A program made the translations under genes and the position numbers. From NCBI RefSeq assembly GCF_016808095.1, contig NC_068978.1, positions 23,304,806 to 23,368,805 on the forward strand: a stretch of 64,000 nucleotides of DNA, in the 5' to 3' direction. Below, in pieces: positions 49,250-58,669 of this stretch. Numbering within the stretch: position 1 is the first letter of the stretch; the number at the start of each line of letters is the position of its first letter. Source of the DNA: Vigna angularis. Lineage: Eukaryota > Streptophyta > Magnoliopsida > Fabales > Fabaceae. The notes below the pieces were generated by a model. That model was given only the letters and a program-made list of their open reading frames with translations. It ran no database searches and had not been told where the DNA came from.

Positions 49250-49950
49250 TCCTTCTCTCTATGTTCTTGCTCTTGCAATTCTCTCTTCTTTTCTTCTTCT
49301 CTCCTCTCTTCTTATTTTTGTACTTCTTCTTCTCTTTTCCTTTCTTCTTTTCTTTCGTCCTCTCTTTTTTTCTTCTTATTTTCTTCTCTCTTCCTTTTCT
49401 TCTTGTTCTTTTTCTTCTCTCTCTCTTCTTCTCTCTTTGCTTCCTCTTTTCTTTATTGCTCTCCTCTTTTAATCTCTCTTTCCCTTTTCTTAGCCTTGAG
49501 CTCTTTAAGTCTTGCCCCAAATTCTATTTCTCTACGAAGGAAACCATGATCATTTAAACTTTTAAGAAATATTTTTCCCTCTTGAATACTATCTCTCATT
49601 AGTTCTAGGTTTCTCTTAATGGTTGGAGGCACACACTTTCTTCTCATGCAATATTTTAATTCATACCAATTATGAATGAAGGATTTTCTACTTTTAGTAA
49701 CCCTATATTGCCTTTCATCCCACCACTTTCTTGCATGCTCTTCTAACTTAGAGAGATATATGCTAAGGACATAAGATTCACTCTCTCTATAAAACCAAGG
49801 ATTTATTTTATCAATTTCTTGTTCCCAACCTAGGTATGTTAATGCACCTATATCTTTACCTTTACCAAAGAATGAAATTTTCCTAGCTTGATTAAACATT
49901 TCATCAACACTATCTAACCTAAACAACCTATCTGAACTATAACAAGACAT
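49250..49950 (-). pseudogene. Ty3/gypsy Gag fragment with Lys/Glu/Arg-rich tail
   Basis: The frame from 49950 gives 165 residues with a retrotransposon gag core: GALTYLGWEQEIDKI, a WWDERQ segment, and FIHNWYELKYCMRRKCVPP, matching the usual W-x-x-x-x and RRR-F-P layout of gag proteins. It ends at 49453. An overlapping frame (49520-49236) continues as a highly charged Lys/Arg/Glu tract, probably the coiled-coil part after a frameshift. No protease or polymerase follows. The element is a decayed gypsy copy. Confidence 0.75.
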
Positions 49951-52506
49951 CTTTGTTTTTAATGGTTTTTCTAATCTAAAGGGTTAGAAGCTTCATTCTT
50001 AGACAAGTCCCAGGTAAGAGAAGTGAGTCATAAAGAATGCTTAAGTATCAAATCTTGTCTTGCCATAAATGTCTTAGGTTACTAACTATTTACCCCTTAA
50101 ACTAAAATTACTTTTAAAATAAAAGGAAAAGACTCAAACACAAACAATAAAAAAACTTTCAGAGTTTAATGACCCCTAAATGTGAAATACAAGAATCAAA
50201 GGCAAAAAATATCAAATTCTACTACTATGGTGAGGCTTGTAGCTTTGGCTAACAAGACACACTCACCGTCTACTATTAATGCAAGCAAAGAAAATTGCCA
50301 AGATTGGAGAGCACCAAGGACTCTTCCAAACACTTGGTCTTAATGGCCTTTTACAAGAAAAACAAATGAAAACTAAAATGGAAACATATTACAAATTTAG
50401 AATTCCAAGATGATCAAGCTACACTACTCTACTGCTCCATATGTTCACTGCTTTGAACTTGTCCAGCCGCCTCCTTGCTTGTTTTGATCATTCAACTCTT
50501 ATACAATGGTGTTTCAATCTTGTAGACCAAAACTAAAGCAAGAAAACCAAAATGCAGGTTGAAATCAAGTTGAAACCAAACTGTTTGATATTTTCCTGAA
50601 ACTGTTTGATGAAATGCACCAAAGAGAATCAGCTTTTGTGTTTTTGGGTTTTGATTGGGCTACATAGTTCAGAATCCCTTTTAACCCTTTGTTTTGCTTC
50701 TTTTAACCATTTAATCTTATTTTAAATCACTCAACCAGGTATTGCTGCAACCCAAATTGAATTTTAAAGATAAAATCATCAAAACAGATTCAGTTTTCAA
50801 CATTGCACCAAAACAAATTGACTTAATATTGGTGGTTTGAAACTCAACTTTGTACAGAAGTGGCTTAAACTCGAAATGAATCACTTCAGCAACTTTAATT
50901 AATGATTTTAAACGTGTTCAAACTCTGAAATGAGTTAAAAACAGATTGTTACTCAAATTCACCTTGCCACTTCCTAATTTAACTCAAAATGTGATGGTTT
51001 AAGAAATAACTCTGAACTTAGGCCAAGATATTACTAATTGAAATATGCTAGCAACTTTTAAACACCATTTTAAACTTGTTCAAGCTATCAAATAGCTTAG
51101 AAATAGCATAAATCAAAATCTGACCTTGTTATGACCAGTTTATGTAGAAAAATACCCCATCAATCCTCGAAAATCAAGTTTGATTGATTCAAAAGCTATA
51201 ACAACAATGAAAATGACTCAAGGAAGTCTTAATGCACTAGATCAAGCTGGAAATTATCAGCTAAAATGAATTAAATTCATATTAGACATCCAAGGATTTT
51301 TAAGCACGGTGAAAAGCTTGAAATAAGACCAAAACAGTAGGTGTTTTCAGTTTTTGAGGCAACCAAGCTATGCTAGATGCATTTCATTGCTTGTTATGGT
51401 TTACCACACCTTTTCACCTTTTCACCTTCAATCAACACTAAATAGTGGTGAAAATTACACCAAAATAGATTGTTTAGAGAATAAACCAGCATAATTTACT
51501 TTGAACTAGTATAACAACAACACTATTAAAAATAACACATAAAAACTTTGAATAATGGGTTAGGCTTTGCTTAATTCATCATCGGCTAGACTTAGTGTCT
51601 CACTGCCTTGATTTGGTGATAATTTGCACTTAGGCATTGCATTAACTTCATCATAAACTGATTTAAAGCAGATTAGAGTAAAACTGGACAGATTTGGAAA
51701 ACTGAATCAATTTTAAGAATGCACTAGACTTTGACAGATTGAAATTAAAATCTAAAAGCATAATTCACTCTACAACCAAATTTCACCGATTAAAATGTGT
51801 AGAAAAACAAGAACACAGATAATATTCAATGAAACAGTGATGCACGAAAGAAATGTGATGGACGAACGCCCGAGGGAATGACGATAGAAGCTGTGCGAGC
51901 ACGATTTGAACTCCCCGAGCCTTCCTCGACGAGTAAAGACGCAGCGGAATGGAATAGAAGTTAGAGATCGAAGGGAAAACTGAGGTTGAACATATGGAAC
52001 CCTAGAATTTACGATTTAATCTGTGGAAACCTGAGAGGCACGAATGAAACCCTAGGAGTGGGAATAGACTCGATTTGGACCGATTAAACGGTGATAAATG
52101 GAGATTGAATGCTGGAAAAGGTTTTGATCGGAGCAAAGAAGGGTTTAATTGGTGGAAATGGAAAACAAATGGTGAGAATGGCAGGAAAAGACAAAATGAT
52201 GAAGAAACCCTAGGTTTAGATGTGGTCAGGAGATGCGGAAAGAGAAAATGCAAATCTGAGAAGAAAATGTGAGTGTAGAAGCTTACTGTGATGAAAGCAG
52301 AAGGCTCGCGAGGATGAGCTCTCGAGAGATAAATGGACGCGAGACGTCGTGGCAGTGAAATGAAGAAGGTCTGGCGAGGCTTTGCGCGAGAGAAAGGAGG
52401 ACGCGTGGCTAAGGAGCGCTGACGCCACTGAAGCGGATTGAAGTAATGGTGATGATGTGTGATGAGAGAGAAGCACGGTGGAATGGAAAATGAAAGTGAG
52501 AGAGGT
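49951..52506 (-). other. Leader/LTR-like sequence upstream of the gag fragment
   Basis: No coding domain is seen. 50000-51830 is A/T-rich with repeated CAAACTGTTTGAT-type words. 51840-52500 is GC-richer and on the minus strand reads like a transcribed leader (CT-rich, with AAACCCTAG words). I take it as the LTR and 5' leader of the degraded gypsy element, into which element C inserted at 52506, but no LTR boundaries can be proved. Confidence 0.4.
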
Positions 52507-54926
52507 TGATACGACTGTCGCGGTCATACAAATTTGATTGCAATTAAGTAATGCAGTATAGTGTAGGATGTGACTCCTAGGTCGTCTCTCAAGGACCAAT
52601 TTGGGTTCAGTCTCAGATTTTTATAAGTGACTCCTAGGTCGTCTCACAAGGACCAATATTTGTGGTTCGGTCTCAGATTTAACACGTAATGGGGGTTTGT
52701 TTGTGATTTTTTTTTTTGTTTTGTGGAAAATAAAATTAAAACTGGAATTTAAACGAGACAGAATTTAAAACACTGAAATAAATTTTAAACACGGTGAAAA
52801 CTGCACGGTATAATACGGTAAAAATAGAAAACATCTGAAAATAAAACGAACCGTAAAACGCAATTACAAAATTTAACAGTGCAAAAAATCATTAACGGTA
52901 AATTTAACAGATAAAAACATTTAACTGGAAATGGAATAAAAACAATAAAAAAAATGTTTGACTGAAAATGAAATTCAACATTCAACATTAAAAATTTTGA
53001 ACCGTAGAAGTGAAAATGAAATAAGCAATGCTTCAGAAATAAAAACTACATTTTTGGACTATTTGAAATGGAAACTCAGCGAGAGAATTGAAAGACTGTC
53101 CTAAACTACTCCTAAAACTCTACTAAAATCTGATAATCTGCTCTGCTATGCTGCTGCCAATTTATAACCACTTCCCTCCTCTTTCACGTGTGTACACCAC
53201 TTCCAATAATATTTCACTTTCTTGGTCTCTAAGTGGAACTTCTTCCAGCCGTCCACCATGCACCACTTAATAATAACAAATCATGGGCCCTCATGCACAC
53301 CAACTCAAGTCCGTGAAGCTGCTGCCTCTTCCAACAAGCCGTGACACCACATCTTTGCTCCAGCTCCCTTTCGAACTTCCTTCTTCATTCTCTAAGCTAG
53401 AATGAAACTTCTCTGCTGCCATTTCTCCAACCGTGACACTCTTCTCCTTCCCTTTTCTTCTCCCTTGAACGTGAACTGCTTCCCGGACATGGTAGCTGCT
53501 GCACCACTTCTTCTCTTTGGTGATGGTTCCTGCTGGACAGGAATTTCCTTCTCAGCTGTTACTGGTGACGTAGTTTGCTGGATGCATGGAGGACCGAGAG
53601 CTCTCCAAGCTTCTGTGCTGGACCGTGAGCTGCAGCGTGAAGGTCTTCTTCAAAGTTGTTGGATGCTGCACCTTCTTCCTGCAACGTGAGCTTCTACTGC
53701 TATAGATAGTTACGTTGGGAAGATTGGAGATGTTGAATGTGGCTTCTCCCATTTCTGGTGCAGACCGTGTGTTCCAATGTTTTGTGCTTCCAACAAAAAT
53801 TAATCCATGCAACATCTTCTCTTTGGAACGTGTGGTATGGGTTGCAAGGAAGAAAACTAATTCCCTGAACTAGAAAAACCATGGGCCAAAAGAGCCTTCC
53901 CTTTTGAATATGTGAAAACCATGTGCTTGACTTGAAACGTGGATGTTGATTGTAAAAGAAAGTAAATTCATTTCTTCTCTTGCTTTTCTGAACCAGCTGT
54001 ACCTCCATCACCATGCAGCACCTTGCTTCTTTCTTCCAGCCAGCTGTGAACTGCTGCCTCTGCTGGACCAGTTGCTTCTTGTTCATGCCGTGACAGTGGC
54101 TGCAGCTCTTCATGTGGCAGCCGTGTGCTTCACTAGATGCTCCAACACTTTGCATGCGTGTTGCTACTGCTGGTTGTCATCCTTGTGCTGGCCTTCCAAT
54201 AATGAATGAATGAGGGGTTCTTCCACTTTTCTCACATAAGGAAAAATTGACCCCATTTCCAGTCAAAGAAAACAAAATTCTCCATAATGGTGGCTCCCAC
54301 TTTAAATTCCAACTTTGCTGATTGCTTTTCCAAATTGACTTCTTCATGGGCCCTAGGCCATATGCTTTTAGTTTGGTAGCAATTATAGCAAACTCTTCAA
54401 TGAAGAATGTTAATTTAGCAAAACCATGAGGGTCCCTTCATTTTATTCTTCAGTGAATTCAACTTTAACATCCGTGACAAGGCACATGTTAACGTGAGTT
54501 TGCTACACAAGTGTGATCCTTATTTTAATTTTCATTCAACAGTAATGCTTGCTGCAACAAAGATGAATGGCTGTGTGATGTTGTATGTTGTTCCAAATCA
54601 TCATGCTTCTTCGTGAAATGAGCTCCAAATTGTGCCAATATTCCACTTCAACACTAAAATAAATCAGTGGAACTAGCTTCTCCCAGTTAAATAGCACCGT
54701 GTACAAATGCATGCTCTTCTAAATGTCCTAAAATGTAATCCAAAATATTCTTGCAATCATTAATGAAAATAATAAGCTCAGATAATTCAAATTAATTAAA
54801 ATAAGAATTTCTGATCAAATTATACACAATTAACGAAAATGGAATAATATCGAACATTTAAGCACAATTCCCTGATTAATTCTAGTACAATAAACTAAGT
54901 GAAGTGAAGAAAATATTGACTCATCA
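52507..54926 (-). mobile_element. 3' LTR of element C (Tat/Athila-type gypsy), 2,420 bp
   Basis: TGATACGACTG to GACTCATCA. Positions 52507-54296 match the 5' LTR at 60635-62423 with about eight substitutions and small T-tract length changes in ~1,790 bp, so the insertion is fairly young. The short frames repeated in both LTRs (for example 53402-53689 and 61529-61816) are LTR sequence, not genes. Confidence 0.9.
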
Positions 54927-54945
54927 AAATAGACCACACTTAGTC
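54927..54945 (-). other. Polypurine-like tract of element C
   Basis: On the minus strand GACTAAGTGTGGTCTATTT directly precedes the 3' LTR start TGATGAGTC. Similar TAAGTGTGGTCT segments occur at 55665, 56268 and (as TAAGTGTGGGCTGGGG) 58535. Confidence 0.6.
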
Positions 54946-56239
54946 TTTTGCACTCTTGGGCAAAATTAAAACACAAATCAGGGAATAGTTCTAAGGATTT
55001 CTAGGAAGGTGACACACACTCAGCAGACAGAAAAATAAAAACTCACAAGAAAACAAAAATAATTTACAGAGTTCTCAAGAAGTCTGGACAGAGAAAAGAT
55101 GTAGACAATATCCAACACAAAATCAAATTAAGCAGATTCTTATAGAAATCATCCAAGCAATTCAAAACATAGCAAAATGATTAATGAGCTGAAGAGGTGA
55201 TTTAAAAATAACATAACCTCACAGATGCCCTACAGTGTTTCTCTCAAGTGTCTAGGGTAAATAATAATATCAGCTCGATGTACTCAAGAAAACAAACACA
55301 AGTAGACTTGGCAAGCTTCTAATTATCAATACTTAAAACATATGCATGTTCAGATCAAAAGGTCTTTACTGGGTTGTAATGGGGCCAAGGACAGGGGAGG
55401 ATAAATTTGGATAAGTAGCTATAGCTCAGAAGAAATAGAGGTGCACTAAGGAAAAAATGTAAACACAGTGAAATCTCACCCAAACCTCTAATTCAATCCT
55501 CTTCTCGACTCCATTATTCACAAAATTATTTTTCAATTTTTCTCTTTTTCTCATCATTTTTTTTTATCCTGTCTTCTTTTTTTTTTTTATCACACAACAG
55601 GATATAAATTATCATTTCAAAACATGATGAGGAACCAACTAGCCAATTCATCAGAATTCCCAAGGAGACCACACTTATTCACAAAATACTTCTATAGCTC
55701 CAGACTTTCCTAAGGTTAAGGTAATCATTTGTTTTTCACTTAGGATCAGTGTATGAGCTTCAACACAAAGAAATATATACAGTATAGGCTCAAAGGGGTT
55801 ATCAAAGGATAAAAACAAGGTAGGCTTATTTGGCTAAAGAGGCTCAAGAACAAAAATGCCTTTATCACGTCTGAACATGCATATCAATCAAGTATATCAA
55901 AAAGAATCAAGCCAAGGCATATGTGCAAGCATTCAAGATACATATCACACACAAGAAAGAAAATTAAGTTGCTCAAATCTCACACAGGGTGTTTTTGTCA
56001 CGATTAAATCAACCTCTTAAACACATAATCATCTTTCCAGGTAGAGAAAAGCAAGGATTACAAACTATAAGTATTAAGTAAGTAAAGGAAAAATCTACAA
56101 CTTAGACATCATCCAGAAATCAAGAGAAAAATGTAAAATTTATTGCACACAAAACTGGATAAATAACTTAAAACAGAAAAAAATTTAACACTCAAAAACA
56201 AAAAATTTAACACACAAAATACATACTAACATAAACTAA
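54946..56239. other. Element C interior, non-coding
   Basis: A-rich sequence between the antisense gene cassette and the 3' LTR. No pol remnant or other domain is seen on either strand. Confidence 0.6.
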
Positions 56240-56376
56240 CAGAAAAATCAGAATTTCTCCCCAGTAGACCACACTTAAATCACACAATGTCCTCAGTGTG
56301 TAACAATCATCAGATTATCAATTTCAGAGCAGTCAAATAATATAGACAAGTGCAATAAAAGTAGAAAAATGGGAGA
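56240..56376. repeat. Direct repeat bracketing the homeobox cassette, copy 1
   Basis: The copy 1 landmarks are TCTCCCCAG, CCACACTTAAA, ACAATGTCCT, ATCATCA-type and AAAAGTAG-AAAA-GGGA, in order. The same landmarks recur at 58510-58650. The overall match is diverged but colinear for about 140 bp. Confidence 0.7.
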
Positions 56377-56475
56377 AATTTTCAGTGACACCCATCAGTA
56401 GATGTCGTCAGATAACATCCATCAATAGATGTTAATATTATTTTTTTATTTTTTTCTGAAAAAGGAGATGACCGG

Positions 56476-56524
56476 CACTGTGACAACAGTTTCGGTGGCT
56501 ATGACCGAAACTGTTGCTACAGTG
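56476..56524. promoter_or_regulatory. 49-bp palindrome in the homeobox gene promoter
   Basis: The centre is AACAGTTTCGGT, a 7-bp spacer (GGCTATG), and ACCGAAACTGTT: perfect 12-bp arms. After 3 unmatched bases on each side, CACTGT and ACAGTG extend the pairing. It ends 13 bp upstream of the TATA box. It is a plausible site for a dimeric transcription factor, or a hairpin. Just upstream (56391-56433) the near-repeats CATCAGTAGATGT and CATCAATAGATGT also occur. Confidence 0.75.
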
Positions 56525-56537
56525 AAAAAACATTTGG

Positions 56538-56548
56538 CTATAAAAGGG
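56538..56548 (+). promoter_or_regulatory. TATA box of the antisense homeobox gene
   Basis: CTATAAAAGGG is a strong plant TATA box on the plus strand, opposite to the retroelement's transcription. About 30 bp downstream is a long CT-rich stretch (56581-56635), common in plant 5' UTRs. Confidence 0.7.
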
Positions 56549-56567
56549 CCACTCCTCCGCGTCGAGC

Positions 56568-56724
56568 AACATTTCTGATACCTCACTCTCTCTCTACTCC
56601 TCTCTTCTCTCTTCTCTCTCTGCTCTCTTCTCGAGCGTCTGGATCTGCGAGGAAGCTCTGCCACCGTGCCATCTGAAGAGTCCGAGATCCGCGAGGAGCT
56701 CCTCTGCCAACCCTACTTCCCCGG
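56568..56724 (+). other. Predicted 5'-UTR exon 1 of the homeobox gene
   Basis: It starts ~30 bp after the TATA box and ends at the donor CCCCGG|GTAAGT (56725). No ATG lies in it. The following intron (56725-57452) is pyrimidine-rich and ends TTTATGTTTAAG. The start position is approximate. Confidence 0.55.
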
Positions 56725-57466
56725 GTAAGTCCTCTACACTCTCAGATCTCCCTTTCCTTTTACTATTTTTTTTTCTTTTCCTGCCTTCTCTCCTTCCCGT
56801 TCCATCTTTCCTTACCTGCTCCCTCTCTTTTTTTTTTTTTTTTTTTGCGCTTTCTCTGCCTTTCTCTCCCTTTCTGTATTTCCTTTATTTTTCATCTCTG
56901 CCCTGCTCTCTTTATTTTTCTCTGCTTGTTCTCTTTCCTTCTCCCTTGTCCTGCTTTCCTTTATTTTATTTATTTTTTTTTATGCTATTCATTTTTTTTA
57001 TATACCTGACCTCTCTCCCTGCCCCCTGTTTATGCTTTCCTGCCCTTACTATTATTTTTGTATTGTTTATTATTATTTTTTATATTCGGCTTTTCCAGTT
57101 TTCTGCTTATTATTACGCACACTAAAAACAACTAAAAAAAAAATCAGACTAAAAACAAAAAGAATGGACAAAACACAGACCTAGATCCGTTAGGACCCTT
57201 TGCGAGGACCTGGAGCTAAACATGGACAAAACTGATGGACCTAAAACTGGAAAATGGACAAACCTGAGACAAGACACAGAAACATCAAAGACTGACAGGA
57301 AAAAATAAATTTAACGGGAAACAAGAACAAATAAAGAAAACACAGAACTAATCTAATTATATTTTTAAGCTCTTTTTTTTTTTCTGTTTTGTTCTTCTGT
57401 TTTTGTTCTTTTTTTTATTTTTTATTTTTATTTATTTTTTTTTATGTTTAAGAATATTAGAGAGGA

Positions 57467-58011
57467 ATGATGAGTGAGATGGAAATCGAGAGATACACGA
57501 GTCAGCGGTAGCGTCCAACAGATGATCAGGTCAAGATGATGACCAACATCTTCAACTACGGGGTTACCCATCCAAGCAGAGCGCAAGTCGTCGAGATCAC
57601 GTCTCGACTAAGGACCTTCGGAGATGCCAGCGAATACAACGTGCACTGCTGGTTCAACAACCACGGCAATCGGGTCAGGCGCTGGCAAGCAGAGATGGAC
57701 CCCACTGGCACTCTCTTTTCACAACTGCCGCTATATATGTACGGTAAGACCTCTGATCAAATCTCACTTTTATTGAAATTTTTTTTTTCAATTATTATTA
57801 ACAAGATTTTTTTTTTTGTTTGTTGAAAGAATATGGCTGGGTGGTAATGAGGGCACCAAGGCTGCTGGATTTGTTCCCAGTCCCGATCATCATCGACGAC
57901 GACAGAGATGAACGACAAATCCCTCCGCCTAGGCCTCTTACATTCTGCACCAGAGCTCCCTCGACGGAGCTTACCCTAAGATCTCCACCCAGCAACACCT
58001 TTCCATTTTAA
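57467..58011 (+). CDS. WUSCHEL-related (WOX-type) homeodomain gene carried antisense inside element C; in-frame stop
   Basis: Exons 57467-57743 and 57830-58011 join in phase 1 over a GT-AG intron (ACG|GTAAGA, GAAAG|AA), giving 152 codons. Codons ~11-76 match the long WUS-type homeodomain: TSQR then RPTDDQ, ITSRLRTFG, and recognition helix NVHCWFNNHGNR. Trp62, Phe63 and Asn65 correspond to the homeodomain's Trp48, Phe49 and Asn51. Exon 3 holds LLDLFP (104-109), like the WUS-box core, and an acidic run (IIIDDDRDE). It ends with TELTLRSPP (138-146), resembling the EAR-like repressor tail. Known WOX proteins are nuclear regulators of stem-cell fate. Codon 15 is TAG (57509-57511), where the family has its conserved Trp. 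The ATG pair at 57536 would give 129 residues lacking the start of helix 1. The gene is antisense to gag, between gag and the 3' LTR. Whether it is expressed is unknown. Confidence 0.75.
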
Positions 58012-58260
58012 TGCTTTATGTTTTTTTTTATTTATTATGTTTTTGTTGGCCGAGTGTGGCCAGAATAAGGTCTGTAATATGAACATTTATTTTTTTATGT
58101 TTTTTTTTTTCTTTTTTTTTATTTGGCTTGTAATATTAACGATCAGAAATGATCGACCCCCGGACAACTTTAATTTCATATATATCTACTGCAATTTCAA
58201 TTTCAGATCTGTTCAATTTCCATTCACCAATACTGTAATTTTGCTTTTATGAATGATATC
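58012..58260 (+). other. Probable 3' UTR of the homeobox gene
   Basis: T-rich sequence after the stop, with AATAAGG near 58064 and AATATTAAC near 58131 as weak polyadenylation-type signals. The end of the transcript cannot be set. Confidence 0.4.
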
Positions 58261-58509
58261 TTTCTTAGTCTAAACAAAATTCTCAATTAATTATCTGTAT
58301 GAAAGACCGAAGAAATTATATTTACAGTGAAGGGAAATAAGGAAAATTGAAATCTGATGTGAAATTTTTTTTAATGAATTTGGTATGAAATAATAAGAAA
58401 CTGAGGGTCGAAATAAAATCATGGAATACGCAAAACAATTTTTTGAATTTTTGATTTTTTTTTTAAGGATAACAATTTGAAAACTAAGAAAGAAAAAAAA
58501 ATAGAAAAA

Positions 58510-58650
58510 CAAACATAACAAAATGCAGAATCTCCCCAGCCCACACTTAAACTACAATGTCCTAAACGTGTTCTAAGCATAAGATCATCAATTAAAACAC
58601 TAAACAGATAAAGGACAAATGTAACAAAAGTAGGAAAACAGGGAAGAAAG
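58510..58650. repeat. Direct repeat bracketing the homeobox cassette, copy 2
   Basis: Diverged counterpart of 56240-56376. It lies just after the gag stop codon on the minus strand, so the homeobox cassette sits between the two copies. Confidence 0.7.
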
Positions 58651-58669
58651 AAAAAGAAAACTCCCCTGG

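Noticed and set aside
49230..49557. Plus-strand Leu/Phe/Ser-rich frames resembling membrane proteins
   Set aside because: They are complements of the Lys/Glu/Arg-rich gag tract on the minus strand.
53402..54209. Several 88-151 residue frames found twice (also at 61529-62336)
   Set aside because: They lie entirely in the two LTR copies of element C and overlap on opposite strands without any domain.
57798..57998. Minus-strand frame overlapping exon 3 of the homeobox gene
   Set aside because: It is the shadow of the plus-strand coding exon. The plus frame has splice sites, domain continuity and a stop in the expected place.
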